This document shows positions 46,944 to 57,557 of a DNA stretch of 64,000 nucleotides, one piece after another (position 1 is the first letter of the stretch; each line of letters opens with the position of its first letter). Under the pieces are notes generated by a model. It saw nothing but the letters and a program-made list of their open reading frames with translations. It was not told the DNA's origin and did no database searches. This DNA comes from Zymoseptoria tritici IPO323 (taxonomy: Eukaryota > Ascomycota > Dothideomycetes > Mycosphaerellales > Mycosphaerellaceae). Where the stretch lies: NCBI RefSeq assembly GCF_000219625.1, contig NC_018212.1, positions 868,001-932,000 on the forward strand, written 5' to 3'. The translations under genes were made by a program, and so were the position numbers.

Positions 46944-48974
46944 TCATGTCTGCGGGCATACATAGAATCTGGCATCTTGCACCCAGGTAGAGTGATCACC
47001 GTCCAATTCCATGTCGAAATGCCAAAGTAGCTTTGCTGTAACTAAGCGTGCTTCAGCCAACGCCAGCCTGCTCAAACCATTAGCACACGTTGAAGGTTTT
47101 ATCTCCATCGTCCCGCTCGAACCACACCGCACGACTTGACGCACAGTGGCTTGGTGTGTGCAGTCCTTGCAGGAGAACGGAGGTATCGACACAAATGCTC
47201 GACTCACAGCTTGCCCACACAATCTCTCGGTCCCATGCTGAATGGCTTGAGAATGTCGTTTACACGCCGCCCACACGCATCCTGCACTTCCGAGTCGACC
47301 CATCGTTCCGGTCTGAACTCGTTCGGGTTGTCAAAGAGGTGCTTCGATCGACCCATGGCCCACTGACCCATTGTGACGTTGAACTGTCAACTGTCAGCGA
47401 GTTGTCTCCCGGAAGTTCCAAATCCTACTCACCCCGGAGGGAATGACCTCTCCAGCAACGATATGTCCTCCCTTCGGCGTGATTCGTGGACAGATGTACG
47501 AGGCGACGGGAAACATCCTCAAGGCTTCGTCAATCGTCGCCTTCAAGTACGGCATTTCCTGGACTGCCTTAAGGGTAATCTCCTCGGACGATGAGAATTG
47601 CGCTCGGATCTCCTCGCGAAGTTTGTTCATCACCCTCGGCGTGCTGCAGAGATGATACATTGTGGAGCTCAGGCAGGTGGCCGTAGTCTCCGCTAATATA
47701 AGAGTCAGCGATGTTCGGACAACACAGCGATTCAGACTTAGACCTGCAACAGGCCGAGACAATCTCGGGCGCCGCAAGCCTTGCACCCTTCAGAGACTTA
47801 CCACCGCCGCCAACGATCAGGACGCAGTTGGATGTCACTTCCGCCTTGGTCAGTTTGTCTCCACCTTTCATTTCCCGTGTTATCAATCCGACGATGTCCG
47901 GCCGCGCTGAGGAGCCGTCTGTATCACTCTTCTGCTCATCTTCTTCCTTGGCAAGTCGCTCGTTGATAGCGTCGTGAGCAATTTCAATAAAGTTCTCTGC
48001 GTCGGTTCTCGACTTGGCCGACATGAACGGCATGAGCATGTCCATCGTCACTCCCCATCGCCGGAATTGATTGACAGCCGCACTCAGCTTCAGCACGTTG
48101 AGCAGATACGAAGGCCAAGGATGCAGCCTCCGCTTTTCCAGACACTCCCATTTCTGATCGAGCGCCAGATGACCAATCACGTCGTTGAGGGCCCAGAGAA
48201 ACCATTCGCCTATGTCCTGGGAACCTTCGCGGCTCGCGATGGTGAGTTGCTTGCAGAGAAGGTCGAAGTACTGCTGCAGAACTGGCTCGACTTCCGCGAT
48301 GCTGCTGTTCTGGAAGGCCGGACCGAGCAGCCTGCGCAAACGATTGTGTTCCGCATCGTGGGCAGTGATCATACTCGTGGGCAAGCGATCGTTGCTGAGC
48401 TCTCCGAAGTGGTAAGTGGACTTGGGGAGTTGCGGACGAGAGTTGTAAATCTGCGCCCATGCTTCCGGATCGGTGAATGAGAGCTCGTCCGGAGCGACGC
48501 GAACGGTATGCCCATAGCGGTCGTGAAAAGCGGCGATATGCTTATCGAAGTTAGCAGATGACTCAAACATGAATCGGGCGAAGGAGGGTCCCGGGACATG
48601 TTCTTTCTCCGGAATCCCGCTCAGACTGCACGACACGAGTTGCACCCCAGTGACTGGGAGTGCAGTCCGGTTAGGAGAGCGACGGCCTGCCTTCCACACT
48701 TGGTCACTCACCTGGTACAAGTCACCTGTAGAATGATGGTAAGATGCGAAGAGCCGAGTTGCTCGCCAGTGAATCGGGCCAGGATATTTCGCGAGCGGAT
48801 GAAATGGCGAGATGTTGTAGAGGAGTGTGAGGATTGACAGTCCAATGCCCTGGAGATTGTACTGTGGTCAGCAAGGGAGTGTCGTCGAATAAAGTTTGGG
48901 TTGTATTCACTTACAGCGACCAGGATGCGAAAGCCTAGCTTCAGCAGAGTCAAGATGATGTCGGTGTTTGACAT
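46944..48974 (-). CDS. Cytochrome P450 monooxygenase (six exons)
   Basis: Model: complement(46944-47067, 47208-47362, 47433-47692, 47802-48540, 48712-48849, 48915-48974), 491 aa. Every join is GT..AG and restores family motifs. Visible motifs are an N-terminal anchor (DIILTLLKLGFRILVAG), the hinge KYPGP, DLYQHIAAFHDRYGHTVRVA, the I-helix GGGAETTATCLS, ExxR (EALR), PERW, and the haem loop FSMGPRDCVGK followed by LLALAEARLVTAKLLWHFD. It resembles ER P450s often annotated isotrichodermin C-15 hydroxylase-like or averantin hydroxylase-like, which serve secondary metabolism. The substrate is unknown. No polyketide, peptide or terpene synthase is in the window, so it is not part of a visible cluster. 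Confidence 0.9.
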
Positions 48975-49547
48975 CGTGGCGGTGGATCAAAAGGACTCGG
49001 CAAGACGCTGTGAGAAAACGTGTTCCCACAAGAAGAGTCCTGATGATTCCTTTATCCAACGTAGAGCGGCAAGCCGCGGTTGTTTTGTCAAGGTCCTGAC
49101 ATGAGGGTGCTGACTTGCGAGATGGAAGTGGGAGGGGTATCATTGCGGGAATGCCGCAGATCCGAACATTTGCATTGAATGTTGCCAGCATTCGCGACAA
49201 TGTCTAAGAGCGTTGCCTCCGTGGTTCTCATGCTAGTACTGACACTGACTGCACCTTGGGAAGCATGGAATATTCATACAACGTTCGTAGCGCAAAGAAG
49301 TCTTGCGATAGTGGGTTTCATTGCTGTCGAAAACGAACACTCTATGCGGCGACAGATGCAAAAGAATGTCACCCAATGCACGCTCAAAACGCTGCACGTC
49401 CCTTTCCATCCCTCTGAAGTGATCAATGTCACGCCGCGTGCCTCTTGTGGCAGTGCTTCCGTGCTGTTCCCTTCCACGCCAAAACTCCCGCTAAATTCAA
49501 ACCCATGTCATTTCTCGGAGCTCAAAGTATGCCGTCCACCGAATCAC
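48975..49547. other. Intergenic
   Basis: The promoter side of the P450 and the 3' flank of the PAQR gene. A 126-codon plus-strand frame (49179-49559) has no recognisable feature. Confidence 0.4.
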
Positions 49548-51086
49548 TCAATACAATGAGCACCCATACTCGGCCCTTCGGAAAGCCTCGCCGAAGAAAC
49601 TCTGCATCGCGTAATAGTGGAAGATGATGCCACCGAGCACAGCCATATGCCAGATATTATGACTGCCACCCGCATAGTCGAACCATCCAGGAAGGAAACG
49701 CTCCGGCACCTTTGCAGCGTAAAGAATCGCACCACCAAGATACACCGCAATGGACTTGACGATCGGTGCGTAAAAGTACAGCGTCGCGGCCAGCCCTCGT
49801 TGGTACGTGAGTTGAGCGACCGGCACGAATCCTGTTGCGGCCAGGGTGACGTAAAAACCCACTCTCGCCCACGACATGTCTGCACGGTTGAATGTCGGAT
49901 TCCAAGGAAGGATGACACCCGCGATGCCCAACACCAGCGTCGTTGACAAGTAAATCCACCTCGACGTCGGCTCGCAGTAGAAGGCAGTGTACTCAGTCGT
50001 GGCGATGCTAGCGGCGACCAAGAGCGATATACCGGTATAATCGACGCAAGCGAAGCGTTCCATCAGCGTCTGGTTCGAGATGGAGGACATGGCATGCCAC
50101 ATCGTACTGCAGACAAGGCACTTGCACGCAGCGAAGAAGAAGCAGCCCGCGATGAAGATGTCGAAGCGCGTGGCGGAGGTGAAAGCGGGCGTCTTGGGGT
50201 AGACGTAAAAAGCAAGAGCGAGCACAATGACCAGACCCAGGGCGTGGGACCAGATGTTGAAAGTCTCATTGGAGATTGTGAAGCATGACCGGATGCAGTC
50301 GAGTTTGGTCTCAGAGAAACGATATCCATTCTTGATGTGCGGGTTCACTCGCCATGGTTCTGGGAGCATCTCATAGGATATGAGGCCATGCTGGCGGGCA
50401 TGGACGATAGCGGCATCGACTTTTGCTTTGAGGGCTTCTTTGGCTCGGCGAGCGGCTTCGGCACCTTCGGAGACGATTTCGCTGGCTTTGAACGCTCCAG
50501 TCTCCATGTATGCGATACTGCTGTCGATCATCCCGTGGGCTGTCGCCGTGAGGCCCGCTTTACGCATGTGGTATGCTCGCTGTTCGAGAGCGGCCAGAGA
50601 ATACTCCAACATCTTGACACCCTCCTGTACCTTTTGCTCGAGGGTATCCTTCTTCGTCAGAGCATCCCGATAATGCGATTCCAGTGTGTCCACCAAGACC
50701 TTCGACCGCCTCCGTCCTGCGTCAAGGATGTCGTCCGAGACATGCAGACACCGGTCGTGGACATGCCGTAACGTCTCATGTACACTCTTCACACCCTCGT
50801 CCAATTTGAGATGTCCATATGTCTCCAGCATTTCCAACCTTCTCCCCAGATCGCTCAGAAAACCATCCATGGCGATCTGTGCATTCTCTCTTTCCGAGCT
50901 CCATGATCGCGGGTTGTATGAAGAATGTCGTCGCCGTTGTCGTGCTCGTCGGATATCGGAGTCGAGGCTTGAGCCTGAAGATGCGCCGAGAGTTGGTTCT
51001 TCTTGCGTATCGGAACCTGAGGTCGCTGTGGCGCTTGTCGTCCTCGTACAGTAGGTCGTCTGTGTCATGGTCGAGTAGGGCGACAT
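49548..51086 (-). CDS. PAQR / hemolysin III family membrane protein (Izh-like)
   Basis: An intronless gene of 512 aa starting at MSPYSTMTQTTYC; a longer frame to 51245 is open but low-complexity. A cytosolic N-terminal half of about 240 residues is helical (LEQKVQEGVKMLEYSLAALEQRAY). The seven-helix PAQR domain follows, with ETFNIWSHALG, KCLVCSTMWHAMSS and a final SHNIWHMAVLGGIIFHYYAM. The conserved Ser/His residues that bind zinc in adiponectin-receptor-type proteins are present. In yeast, Izh proteins affect zinc and lipid homeostasis. The extended N-terminal half is like yeast Izh3. Specific function is inferred only. Confidence 0.9.
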   Translation of the reverse strand: MSPYSTMTQTTYCTRTTSATATSGSDTQEEPTLGASSGSSLDSDIRRARQRRRHSSYNPRSWSSERENAQIAMDGFLSDLGRRLEMLETYGHLKLDEGVKSVHETLRHVHDRCLHVSDDILDAGRRRSKVLVDTLESHYRDALTKKDTLEQKVQEGVKMLEYSLAALEQRAYHMRKAGLTATAHGMIDSSIAYMETGAFKASEIVSEGAEAARRAKEALKAKVDAAIVHARQHGLISYEMLPEPWRVNPHIKNGYRFSETKLDCIRSCFTISNETFNIWSHALGLVIVLALAFYVYPKTPAFTSATRFDIFIAGCFFFAACKCLVCSTMWHAMSSISNQTLMERFACVDYTGISLLVAASIATTEYTAFYCEPTSRWIYLSTTLVLGIAGVILPWNPTFNRADMSWARVGFYVTLAATGFVPVAQLTYQRGLAATLYFYAPIVKSIAVYLGGAILYAAKVPERFLPGWFDYAGGSHNIWHMAVLGGIIFHYYAMQSFFGEAFRRAEYGCSLY

Positions 51087-52060
51087 CCGTGGTTGTGATT
51101 GAATGTATTGCGTGGTGTTCGCAGTGAGGCAAATACTGCGGGAAGAATATTGATGTGATGTCCGGTCCTTTGTTCTTGCTTTATGGCTGGCCGAAATGAA
51201 GTATGCCGGCGGTGGCGGCAGCGGTGATGTGGTGGTTGAGTGCAAGAAACAAGAACTGCAAAGGTAGAGACTGGAGGGAGTAACTTATGCGTTGGGGATC
51301 ATATGGCGAAAAAGGCAGGAACGTGGGTGGAATCTGTGGTTGTTGGCTTCTCAGATGACGATCAAAACTGTGGAGCCCCCATGCAGGGCCGAGGCAGCGC
51401 AAAATGCCTTAGGCTGAACTCTCCAGGTATCACTTCAACTTCACGTGCGAATGCCACTGTTTTCCTCCCGATACCCTCTCATTGACACGGCCTGACCTCA
51501 ACTGTCTGCTTTCCATCTGATCGCCATCGTCTCGCCGCTATTCCTCAGGAAGCATTCAACACTCTTCATTGCGAGCCATGTTACTTCTCCCTCCACTGTA
51601 TAGCACGTCAGTCTACTTCTCATTTTCACTTCTTACGGATTGTCTCCTTCTTACGGACTGATTCAAACGCCTGTCTTTCGTCTGATTCCCATGGGAGAAG
51701 CGCACCCCAAATTCGCAGAAAGCCTGCAACCCTCTCTGCTGTGAGCTATGCCATCGTTTGCTCCCTGTACGATAAGTCAGCGGTCTCGAGATCAGCATTT
51801 CCTTGTCCTTCTTACCGACTGTTCTCAAACGCCTGCTTTTCGTCCCATTCCCACGGTCCCATGCAAGAAGCGCATTCAAGGTCCCAGAAAGCATCTGATC
51901 CGCGGCAAGAAAGTGTCAGTAAAACCGCCCGCAACGCTCTCAAAGAACTCGAGCATTCTCGCACGTGAAAAGCAGCAACCCGGCATGGCAGCATGGCAAG
52001 AAAGAGAGCAATAGAAAAGGCAAAGCATGGCAGTCCAAGTCCAGGTCCAGATAGCAAGCA
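51087..52060. other. Intergenic with a diverged direct repeat
   Basis: No gene is supported. Two copies of a diverged sequence of about 85 bp lie near 51645-51725 and 51805-51895, sharing CTTCTTAC(G/C)GACTG, CAAACGCCTG and AGAAGCGCA blocks. They may be relics of a local duplication. Confidence 0.45.
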
Positions 52061-52969
52061 TCATCCAGAGCCAGTCCCGCGAAACCAGGCAAAGATCGGC
52101 ATTCCGATGCAGAGAATAATGGCGATCCAGATCCAGATGAGTCGAATGGAGATGGTCCGCTCGATCGGCGCGATTCCTTCGGCCGCTTGCTCATTCTCTG
52201 CAGGCGCGAGCTGCTCGACCAACCCAATTCCTTCGGCCGCTTGCTCATTCTCTGCGGGCGCGAGCTGCTCGATCAACATAATTCCTTCCGCCGCTTGCTC
52301 ATTCTCTGCGGGCACGGGATCTTGGGGAGTGGAATGGTAGTTGACATCCCGATAGAGCCACTCGCCACTGGTGGTATCCCAAACTCGGCTCAAATCCACA
52401 ATGGACTCCTGCGGCGGCATCTCCGATTCGTACGAAGAGCTTGGAGACCGGCGGATTGGTGGGTTAGGCAGCAAGTAGAGAGGTTCGCCGCGGGGATAAC
52501 TCCGCCGGGCCCACTCGAGTGCGTCTTCTTGATCTCTGCGGCCATGTGGGCCGACGTGCTCTGGCCGAGGGTAGGGGTTGTGGCGCGGTGGAGGGCACTT
52601 GTCGATATGTTCCTTGTAATAGTGGTAGCCCAACACCGCCTGGTTCCTCTCTGGCTGGTAGTAGTCCGGAACCCGCGGTCCGGTTGGTGGAGGATAGCGA
52701 AGGATGCGTGACTCGGTGGGCACATGGACAAGTTGCTGCTGAGGCGGCGTGGGCGGAGGAGGTGGCGGTGGTGTTGGCCGAGACCAAGGATAGCGCTTCC
52801 GCGGTGGTGGTGATGGTCGAGACCACGGATAGCGCTTCCGTGGAGGAGGCGGCGGAGGGGGTGGCGGCGGCGGCGAAAGAGAAGTCGGTGGTGGTGATGG
52901 TCGAGACCACGGATAGCGCTTTCGCGGTGGTGGGACGGCCTCCTGAGTGTCAATGGCTGGCTTGCTCAT
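52061..52969 (-). CDS. Proline-rich repeat protein with C-terminal membrane anchor
   Basis: An intronless gene of 302 aa. The N-terminal 75 residues contain PPPRKRYPWSRPSPPP three times among polyproline. The middle (YQPERNQAVLGYHYYKEHIDKCPPPRHN, EDALEWARRSYPRGEPLYLLP) looks folded. An 18-residue unit, (A/V)PAENEQAAEGIxLxEQL, then repeats three times, encoded by an exact 54-bp period (52173-52310). The protein ends in one hydrophobic helix (IRLIWIWIAIILCIGMPIFAWF) followed by only six residues, as in tail-anchored proteins with a cytosolic bulk. I do not know the family. Polyproline suggests SH3/WW/profilin partners (inference). Confidence 0.6.
   Translation of the reverse strand: MSKPAIDTQEAVPPPRKRYPWSRPSPPPTSLSPPPPPPPPPPPRKRYPWSRPSPPPRKRYPWSRPTPPPPPPPTPPQQQLVHVPTESRILRYPPPTGPRVPDYYQPERNQAVLGYHYYKEHIDKCPPPRHNPYPRPEHVGPHGRRDQEDALEWARRSYPRGEPLYLLPNPPIRRSPSSSYESEMPPQESIVDLSRVWDTTSGEWLYRDVNYHSTPQDPVPAENEQAAEGIMLIEQLAPAENEQAAEGIGLVEQLAPAENEQAAEGIAPIERTISIRLIWIWIAIILCIGMPIFAWFRGTGSG
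52173..52310. repeat. 54-bp in-frame tandem repeat, about 2.5-3 copies
   Basis: The unit begins ATTCCTTCGGCCGCTTGCTC at 52173, 52227 and 52281. The period of 54 bp equals 18 codons, so changes in copy number keep the frame of the overlapping minus-strand gene. Confidence 0.9.
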
Positions 52970-53890
52970 GATGGTGATGTGCCTAGTGGTATGGTCAGCG
53001 GTGAATCAAAGGAAGCAAAATAGGCGGAGACGTACGCTGTGCGTGTTGTTGTTAGTGGAAGGAAAAGTGAAGTTCTGCTGCGTTTGTTGTTGAGCTTGTT
53101 GTTGAGCTTTCCGCTGTCGCCGCTGTCGTCGATGAGTCAGCAGGAGCGACGGTGGAGTTCTTTCCGCTTCACTCCGGTAGAGGAGCGAGAAAGGTCATTG
53201 CCGACGCCGGGAGGTTTGTGCGTCGTTCGATGATGTTACTAATCGAAGCGTATATTAAGGAAACTTCACGATCGAGGGAAGGATTTGAACGGTCCAGCAA
53301 GGAAAGGAGTCGAAGAACACCTCGAGGGAAAGATTCGGACGCACTCGAGCAAGAGACAACAGTCGTACTCGACGGAGACATTCGCACTCACGGGAAGTAA
53401 CCGCGCTCGAGGGAAGTAGTCGCGCTCGAGGGAAGTAGTCGCGCTCGAGGGAAGTAGTCGCGCTCGAGGGAAGTAGTCGCGCTCGAGGCAAGTAGCCGTG
53501 CTCGAGGAAAAGAAGGCGAGGTAACGGAGGGACAGTTGCTTTTGGGGATGTACTGTTACTTAAGGGAAGTACCTTCGGTTCACTTGATGGCCGGAGTCTT
53601 CTAAGACTAAAAAGAAGGAGAGGTAACTTTATTTGAGGTGAGGGAAGAAATCATGAATGAGATAAGCAATGATCAAGGGAAGGCGTTCGACTTAAAGGAG
53701 GGAATCGTACTTATCAAAAGGATTTTCGCTCGAGTTATACTCGAAGAAAGCAGACGCTTGAAGCGAGAACGTGCGTTTCGGAATCCGAGCGCCGAGCAAG
53801 AGCAACGAATGAGCAGGGAGGTATAACAACAGCAGGGAACAAGCAGTGATAACTGACGTCTCTCAAATCGGTCACATTGCCATTGATCTT
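52970..53890. other. Intergenic with minisatellite
   Basis: No gene is supported. It holds the 19-bp minisatellite at 53402-53513. The DNA around it (53260-53880) is purine-rich with repeated CTCGAGGGAA, GAAGTA and related words, so chance frames here are Arg/Glu-rich and not called. Confidence 0.45.
53402..53513. repeat. 19-bp minisatellite, 5 copies plus a partial
   Basis: The unit is CGCGCTCGAGGGAAGTAGT. Perfect copies start at 53402, 53421, 53440 and 53459. A copy with two changes starts at 53478 and a partial one at about 53497. Related degenerate pieces lie just upstream (53270-53400). It is a direct repeat with no spacers, so not CRISPR-like. Confidence 0.95.
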
Positions 53891-54476
53891 CTACGGAACG
53901 GTGTAGTACAACGATGCTCCAGTCAAAGATGCATCAATCCCACCAGCGCCGGCCAGACCGCCCGGCAGAGTCGTCAGCGTGAGCTTGGCTCCCACTGAGG
54001 CCGAGAAAGTCCTGTGATCATACTGCAACAGATCGATCGTAGCCTTGACCAGGCTCGAGACCTGTGCCTCATCGAACAATCTAGCACACGTCAGCTTCAA
54101 CTTTCCACGACCCAGGTAACACAGGATCGACTCACGGCTTCTTCGCCTTAATAATCTCCACCGCCTGCGGAATCGACACTCCAACACTGTCCATCACATT
54201 CTTCACAATGACTTGAGAATCCTGTTGGTTGAACCTCGGACTCGCATCGGCAGCGGCTTTGGCGTCGCGGTTGACCTTGTGGATGTTGACGGAAGCGTCG
54301 ATGACGGGCTGTGATTCGAGGATGCCTCCTTGGTAGGCATTTAGCTGAGTGATGAGCTCGCGGACGGCAGTATCAATGTTGGTAATTCCTTGGTTGGTAG
54401 CCTGGGCGGACTGGCGCTTTGTGAGAGGAGCTGCCAGGGCAAGGGGAGCGAGGACGAGGAGGTTGAAGAGCTTCAT
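53891..54476 (-). CDS. Hydrophobic surface-binding protein A (HsbA)-like
   Basis: Model: complement(53891-54080, 54136-54476), 176 aa, with one 55-bp intron. A signal peptide (MKLFNLLVLAPLALAAPL) with a KR site just after it precedes a helical domain: ITNIDTAVRELITQLNAYQGG, SVNIHKVNRDAKAAA, IVKNVMDSVGVSIPQAVEIIKAKKP, LFDEAQVSSLVKATIDLLQYD. This is the pattern of the HsbA / antigenic cell-wall galactomannoprotein (MP1-like) family. These secreted proteins bind hydrophobic surfaces or lipids and can recruit cutinase-like enzymes in Aspergillus. Length is normal. The C-terminus (GASLYYTVP) shows no GPI signal. Confidence 0.88.
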
Positions 54477-54939
54477 TTTGGCGGGCGGTGTGGGTGATGG
54501 AAGTCTGCCGTGAGTTTTGCTTGATACTCGTGACAGATTCGAGCACCTCGTGTCTTGCTTTTATACAGATTTGAAGACATGATGTTGCCGAGGTGCCGTG
54601 GTAGTTCGGCGATTGGGTGGCTCGCTGGCACTGTTCACAAGTGGACCAAACTCAGCTTGGATCCCCTGTGATCGACAGCGCGGACCACTATTTAAGGCTT
54701 GGACTCACGCTTGGAGGTATCGAAGTTTGGTTGTCACGAATGGCGTCGGGAGAATTGCTGGCGGTAAGGTCGAACTCGTATATGACGCCTGAAGTGGGTT
54801 CGGACGGCGTACGAAGACGTAATTCGGTTCACTGCGGGCCAGCTCGGCGTTATGAAGCATGCCAGAGCAAAGCGGTACGTCGGACGGCGGGAATTGGGCT
54901 GAAAGGTGTCGCGATATCAATTGCTACATAAATGTTACA
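54477..54939. other. Intergenic
   Basis: The HsbA promoter side and the 3' flank of the cyclophilin gene. Nothing else is seen. Confidence 0.4.
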
Positions 54940-56117
54940 TCACGCATACGCAGTCTTCTCGTAGGCACCATGTCGACCAGCTGGAACAGAACGACGAGGC
55001 TTGTGCGACTGAATCCAGATATAGCAAATGCCAACAACGCAACCGACCAGGAAGAGCTTCATGAGAAGGCCCAAGCCTTCATAAGATCCAGTGTAGATGG
55101 GTGAATCGGTCGCGATCTTGGGCAGTTCCTTGACAGACTCCTTGACGTCCTTTGCCGATCCCTTGACAGACTCCTTTACGGATTCCTTGATGTCCTTGGC
55201 AGAGTCCAGGACAGAATCCTTGATAGAGCCGCCAAAGACCTCGTTGTCGTCCAGAGGAATCCTAGCTTCGGCGCTGCCTTCAAGCCCTACAGACGACCGC
55301 GTGTCAGCGTCTCATCTCTCTTCAACACCAGTCTACGCCGTTGGGGGCTGACGTACGTATCCTGGCTTGCCTCTAAAGTTCGGCCCTAATACCTTCTTCA
55401 GGCACCTCCAGCTCGCCGCTCTTCTTGATCTTGACGGTCTTGCTGGGCTTGTCGCCGGAGCCCTTAGGCACGTTCTCGATCTTCTCCACAATGTCGTAGC
55501 CCTCGAGGACCTCGCCGAAGACGACGTGCTTGCCGTCAAGCCAGGAGGTGATGGCGGTGGTGATGAAGAATTGCGAACCGTTGGTGTCCTTGCCAGAGTT
55601 GGCCATGCCTGGAGTGAGGAGGTTAGATCGTGTCCTTGGTATTGTTCCCTGGTTTGTGCCCAACGTACTCATGAGACCCTTCTTGCTGTGCTTCAACTTG
55701 AAGTTCTCGTCCTGGAACTTCTCGCCGTAGATGGACTTTCCGCCGGTGCCATCGCCTCGAGTGAAGTCACCACCCTGGATCATGAACTGCTTGATGACAC
55801 GGTGGAAGGTCGAACCCTCGTATCCGTAACCCTTCTCGCCAGTTGCGAGAGCACGGAAGTTCTCAGCGGTCTGCGAGCAATATTGTCAGTCTTTGTCGAA
55901 CGCTTGTCGTCTCAGGAGCTCTGCATACCTTTGGTACGGTCCCGCCGTACAGGCCGATCACAATGCGGCCCAAGTCCTCCTCGCCATGCAGAATGTCAAA
56001 GTACACCTTGCAGGTGATCTTGGGTCCCTTTGCGGCCTCGACGTTCTGAGCGAAGTAAACGAAGCAGAAGGTAAGCATCACCAGCAAGCTGACGATGATC
56101 TTTTGGAAGCCTGCCAT
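54940..56117 (-). CDS. ER cyclophilin (CypB type) with C-terminal membrane anchor
   Basis: Model: complement(54940-55286, 55393-55608, 55669-55870, 55929-56117), 317 aa. It is a peptidyl-prolyl cis-trans isomerase of the secretory pathway. The N-terminus is a signal or anchor segment ([19 protein letters not shown]). The cyclophilin core is intact: [78 protein letters not shown]. The last exon adds a KESVK-type charged amphipathic region, one membrane helix (about residues 273-294) and a basic tail. If the last intron (55287-55392) is retained, translation stops at once, giving a 208-aa protein ending GIRAEL, the length and layout of ordinary fungal CypB with a weak ER-retrieval-like end. Both forms are plausible. 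Confidence 0.88.
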
Positions 56118-56321
56118 CTTGACGGCGTTGTCCAGTGTCAATGGTGGATGTAAGAATGGAGAGAGGAAACAGAGGAAGGGGAGCTCCAATGTGAACACCT
56201 GGTGAACGACGGACCCTTGCCGCGGGGAGTGGTCTGTGCTCAAAATTCGACTTCACGATGTTCGATGCGCCAGCAAGGTTTAGACGACGTTCTATTGCCT
56301 TCATCACACTACATCGCCATC
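56118..56321. promoter_or_regulatory. Shared divergent promoter, cyclophilin / mitochondrial uS13
   Basis: Only 204 bp separate the two divergent start codons. Both promoters and 5' UTRs must lie here or overlap the genes. No specific factor site is claimed. Confidence 0.55.
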
Positions 56322-56789
56322 ATGGTAGGAGGTACCTATATCGTGCCCATGAAACCCGAGCTAACACGCGTCAGGTCTTCGTCTTCGGCACCCATTTCGC
56401 TGAATCCCAGCTCGTCGCGCGCTCGCTGCAATCCTTCTACGGCATCGGGCCCAATGTCTGCACACGCCTCATGGCACGATTCCACATCCACAAGACCGCC
56501 AAAATCGGAACATTACAAGACCGGCAACTAAATGAGCTCGCGACCGAATTGAGCACGATGACGTTGGAGAACGATTTGCGCAGGCAACTGCATGAGAACA
56601 TCAGACGGCTGAGGGATATGGGCTCATACCGCGGGAGAAGACATGCTATGGGACTGCCAGTGAGAGGACAACGGACGAGGACACAGGTAAGCTATGGAAA
56701 TGCGTGGGTAGCGATGCATTGGACAAAAGCTGACGATCGAACAGATCATGACTGCACGAAAGTTGAACAAGGTGGAACGGAGAGGGTGA
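56322..56789 (+). CDS. Mitochondrial ribosomal protein uS13m
   Basis: Model: 56322-56324, 56375-56686, 56745-56789, 119 aa. It is a small-subunit (head) protein of the mitochondrial ribosome, Sws2-like in yeast. The first exon is only the ATG; the next begins VFVFGTHFAESQLV, so the product starts MVFVFG, as fungal orthologues do. The uS13 core follows: ALQSFYGIGPN-type GIGPNVCTRLMARFHIH, then RRLRDMGSYRGRRHAMGLPVRGQRTRTQ and IMTARKLNKVERRG. Introns are 50 bp (branch GCTAAC) and 58 bp. No separate presequence is visible, which is usual for this protein. Confidence 0.92.
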
Positions 56790-57549
56790 GGGTGTTTCGG
56801 ATATTGGTTTTGATCAAAGGCATAGCGATGGCGTTGGGAAGAGAGAAGGGCTGCACTCTGCGCAAGCGCACGGTGTAAGAATATGGTTGTACAAAGATGT
56901 CCACACGAGAAACTGGAACGAAGCGCTACTCTGAAGGCCAGTTCAAGAAGCGCTCCACAGCGGCCAGAGCAATGAAACCAGATCAGTTCCGATTCATGGG
57001 CTCGGGCAGACATTTTGCATGCTTTCAAAGCGGATGACTACAGCACCAAAGCGTACTCGAAAGGTTCTCGGTCGCCGTCTCGCCATTCACAGCACAGACT
57101 GGAAAATGAAGTAAGCCCCGGAGGGGCGCCCAAAGAGGAAGATCAGAACCCTCCAGGTTGTTTCCTTTTCATCATGTTTCGCCGAATTTCGCCCATGCCC
57201 GGTTACGAGCGATGCAGACCGACGTTCTTCCAGCTTCTAGGAAGTGGGCCAGGATGCATAAGTATGCATCAGCCAGCGTACTCGTAAGTTGCAGCGGCCT
57301 CTAGCCGTATCGACAATGCACTCTTGATTAATGTCTCGGAGCAAATCATTCTCTCTTCGAGATTGTTTCCCCCGAAAGCCAACTGATGTAACGTTCCTAC
57401 AACTCAGAGGTCTGCTCAAGTCATCAGGCCCTTGCCAAGAGCCCTTTGATATCAGGTATACTACCTCCATGGCCCCGCTCAAATCGCACCATGTAACCTG
57501 GACTCAATTAGCTCATTGTGTACAGTGTGTCTCGGAGAACGAAAGTGTC
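56790..57549. other. Intergenic before the transposon
   Basis: No gene is supported. Ordinary composition up to the edge of the MULE. Confidence 0.45.
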
Positions 57550-57557
57550 GATAGTCG
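57550..57557. repeat. Left 8-bp target-site duplication of the MULE
   Basis: GATAGTCG immediately precedes the left terminal inverted repeat and recurs immediately after the right one (62090-62097). MULEs usually make 8-11 bp duplications. Confidence 0.85.

Noticed and set aside
53402..53513. Possible CRISPR-like array
   Set aside because: Units are directly adjacent without spacers and the genome is fungal; it is a minisatellite.
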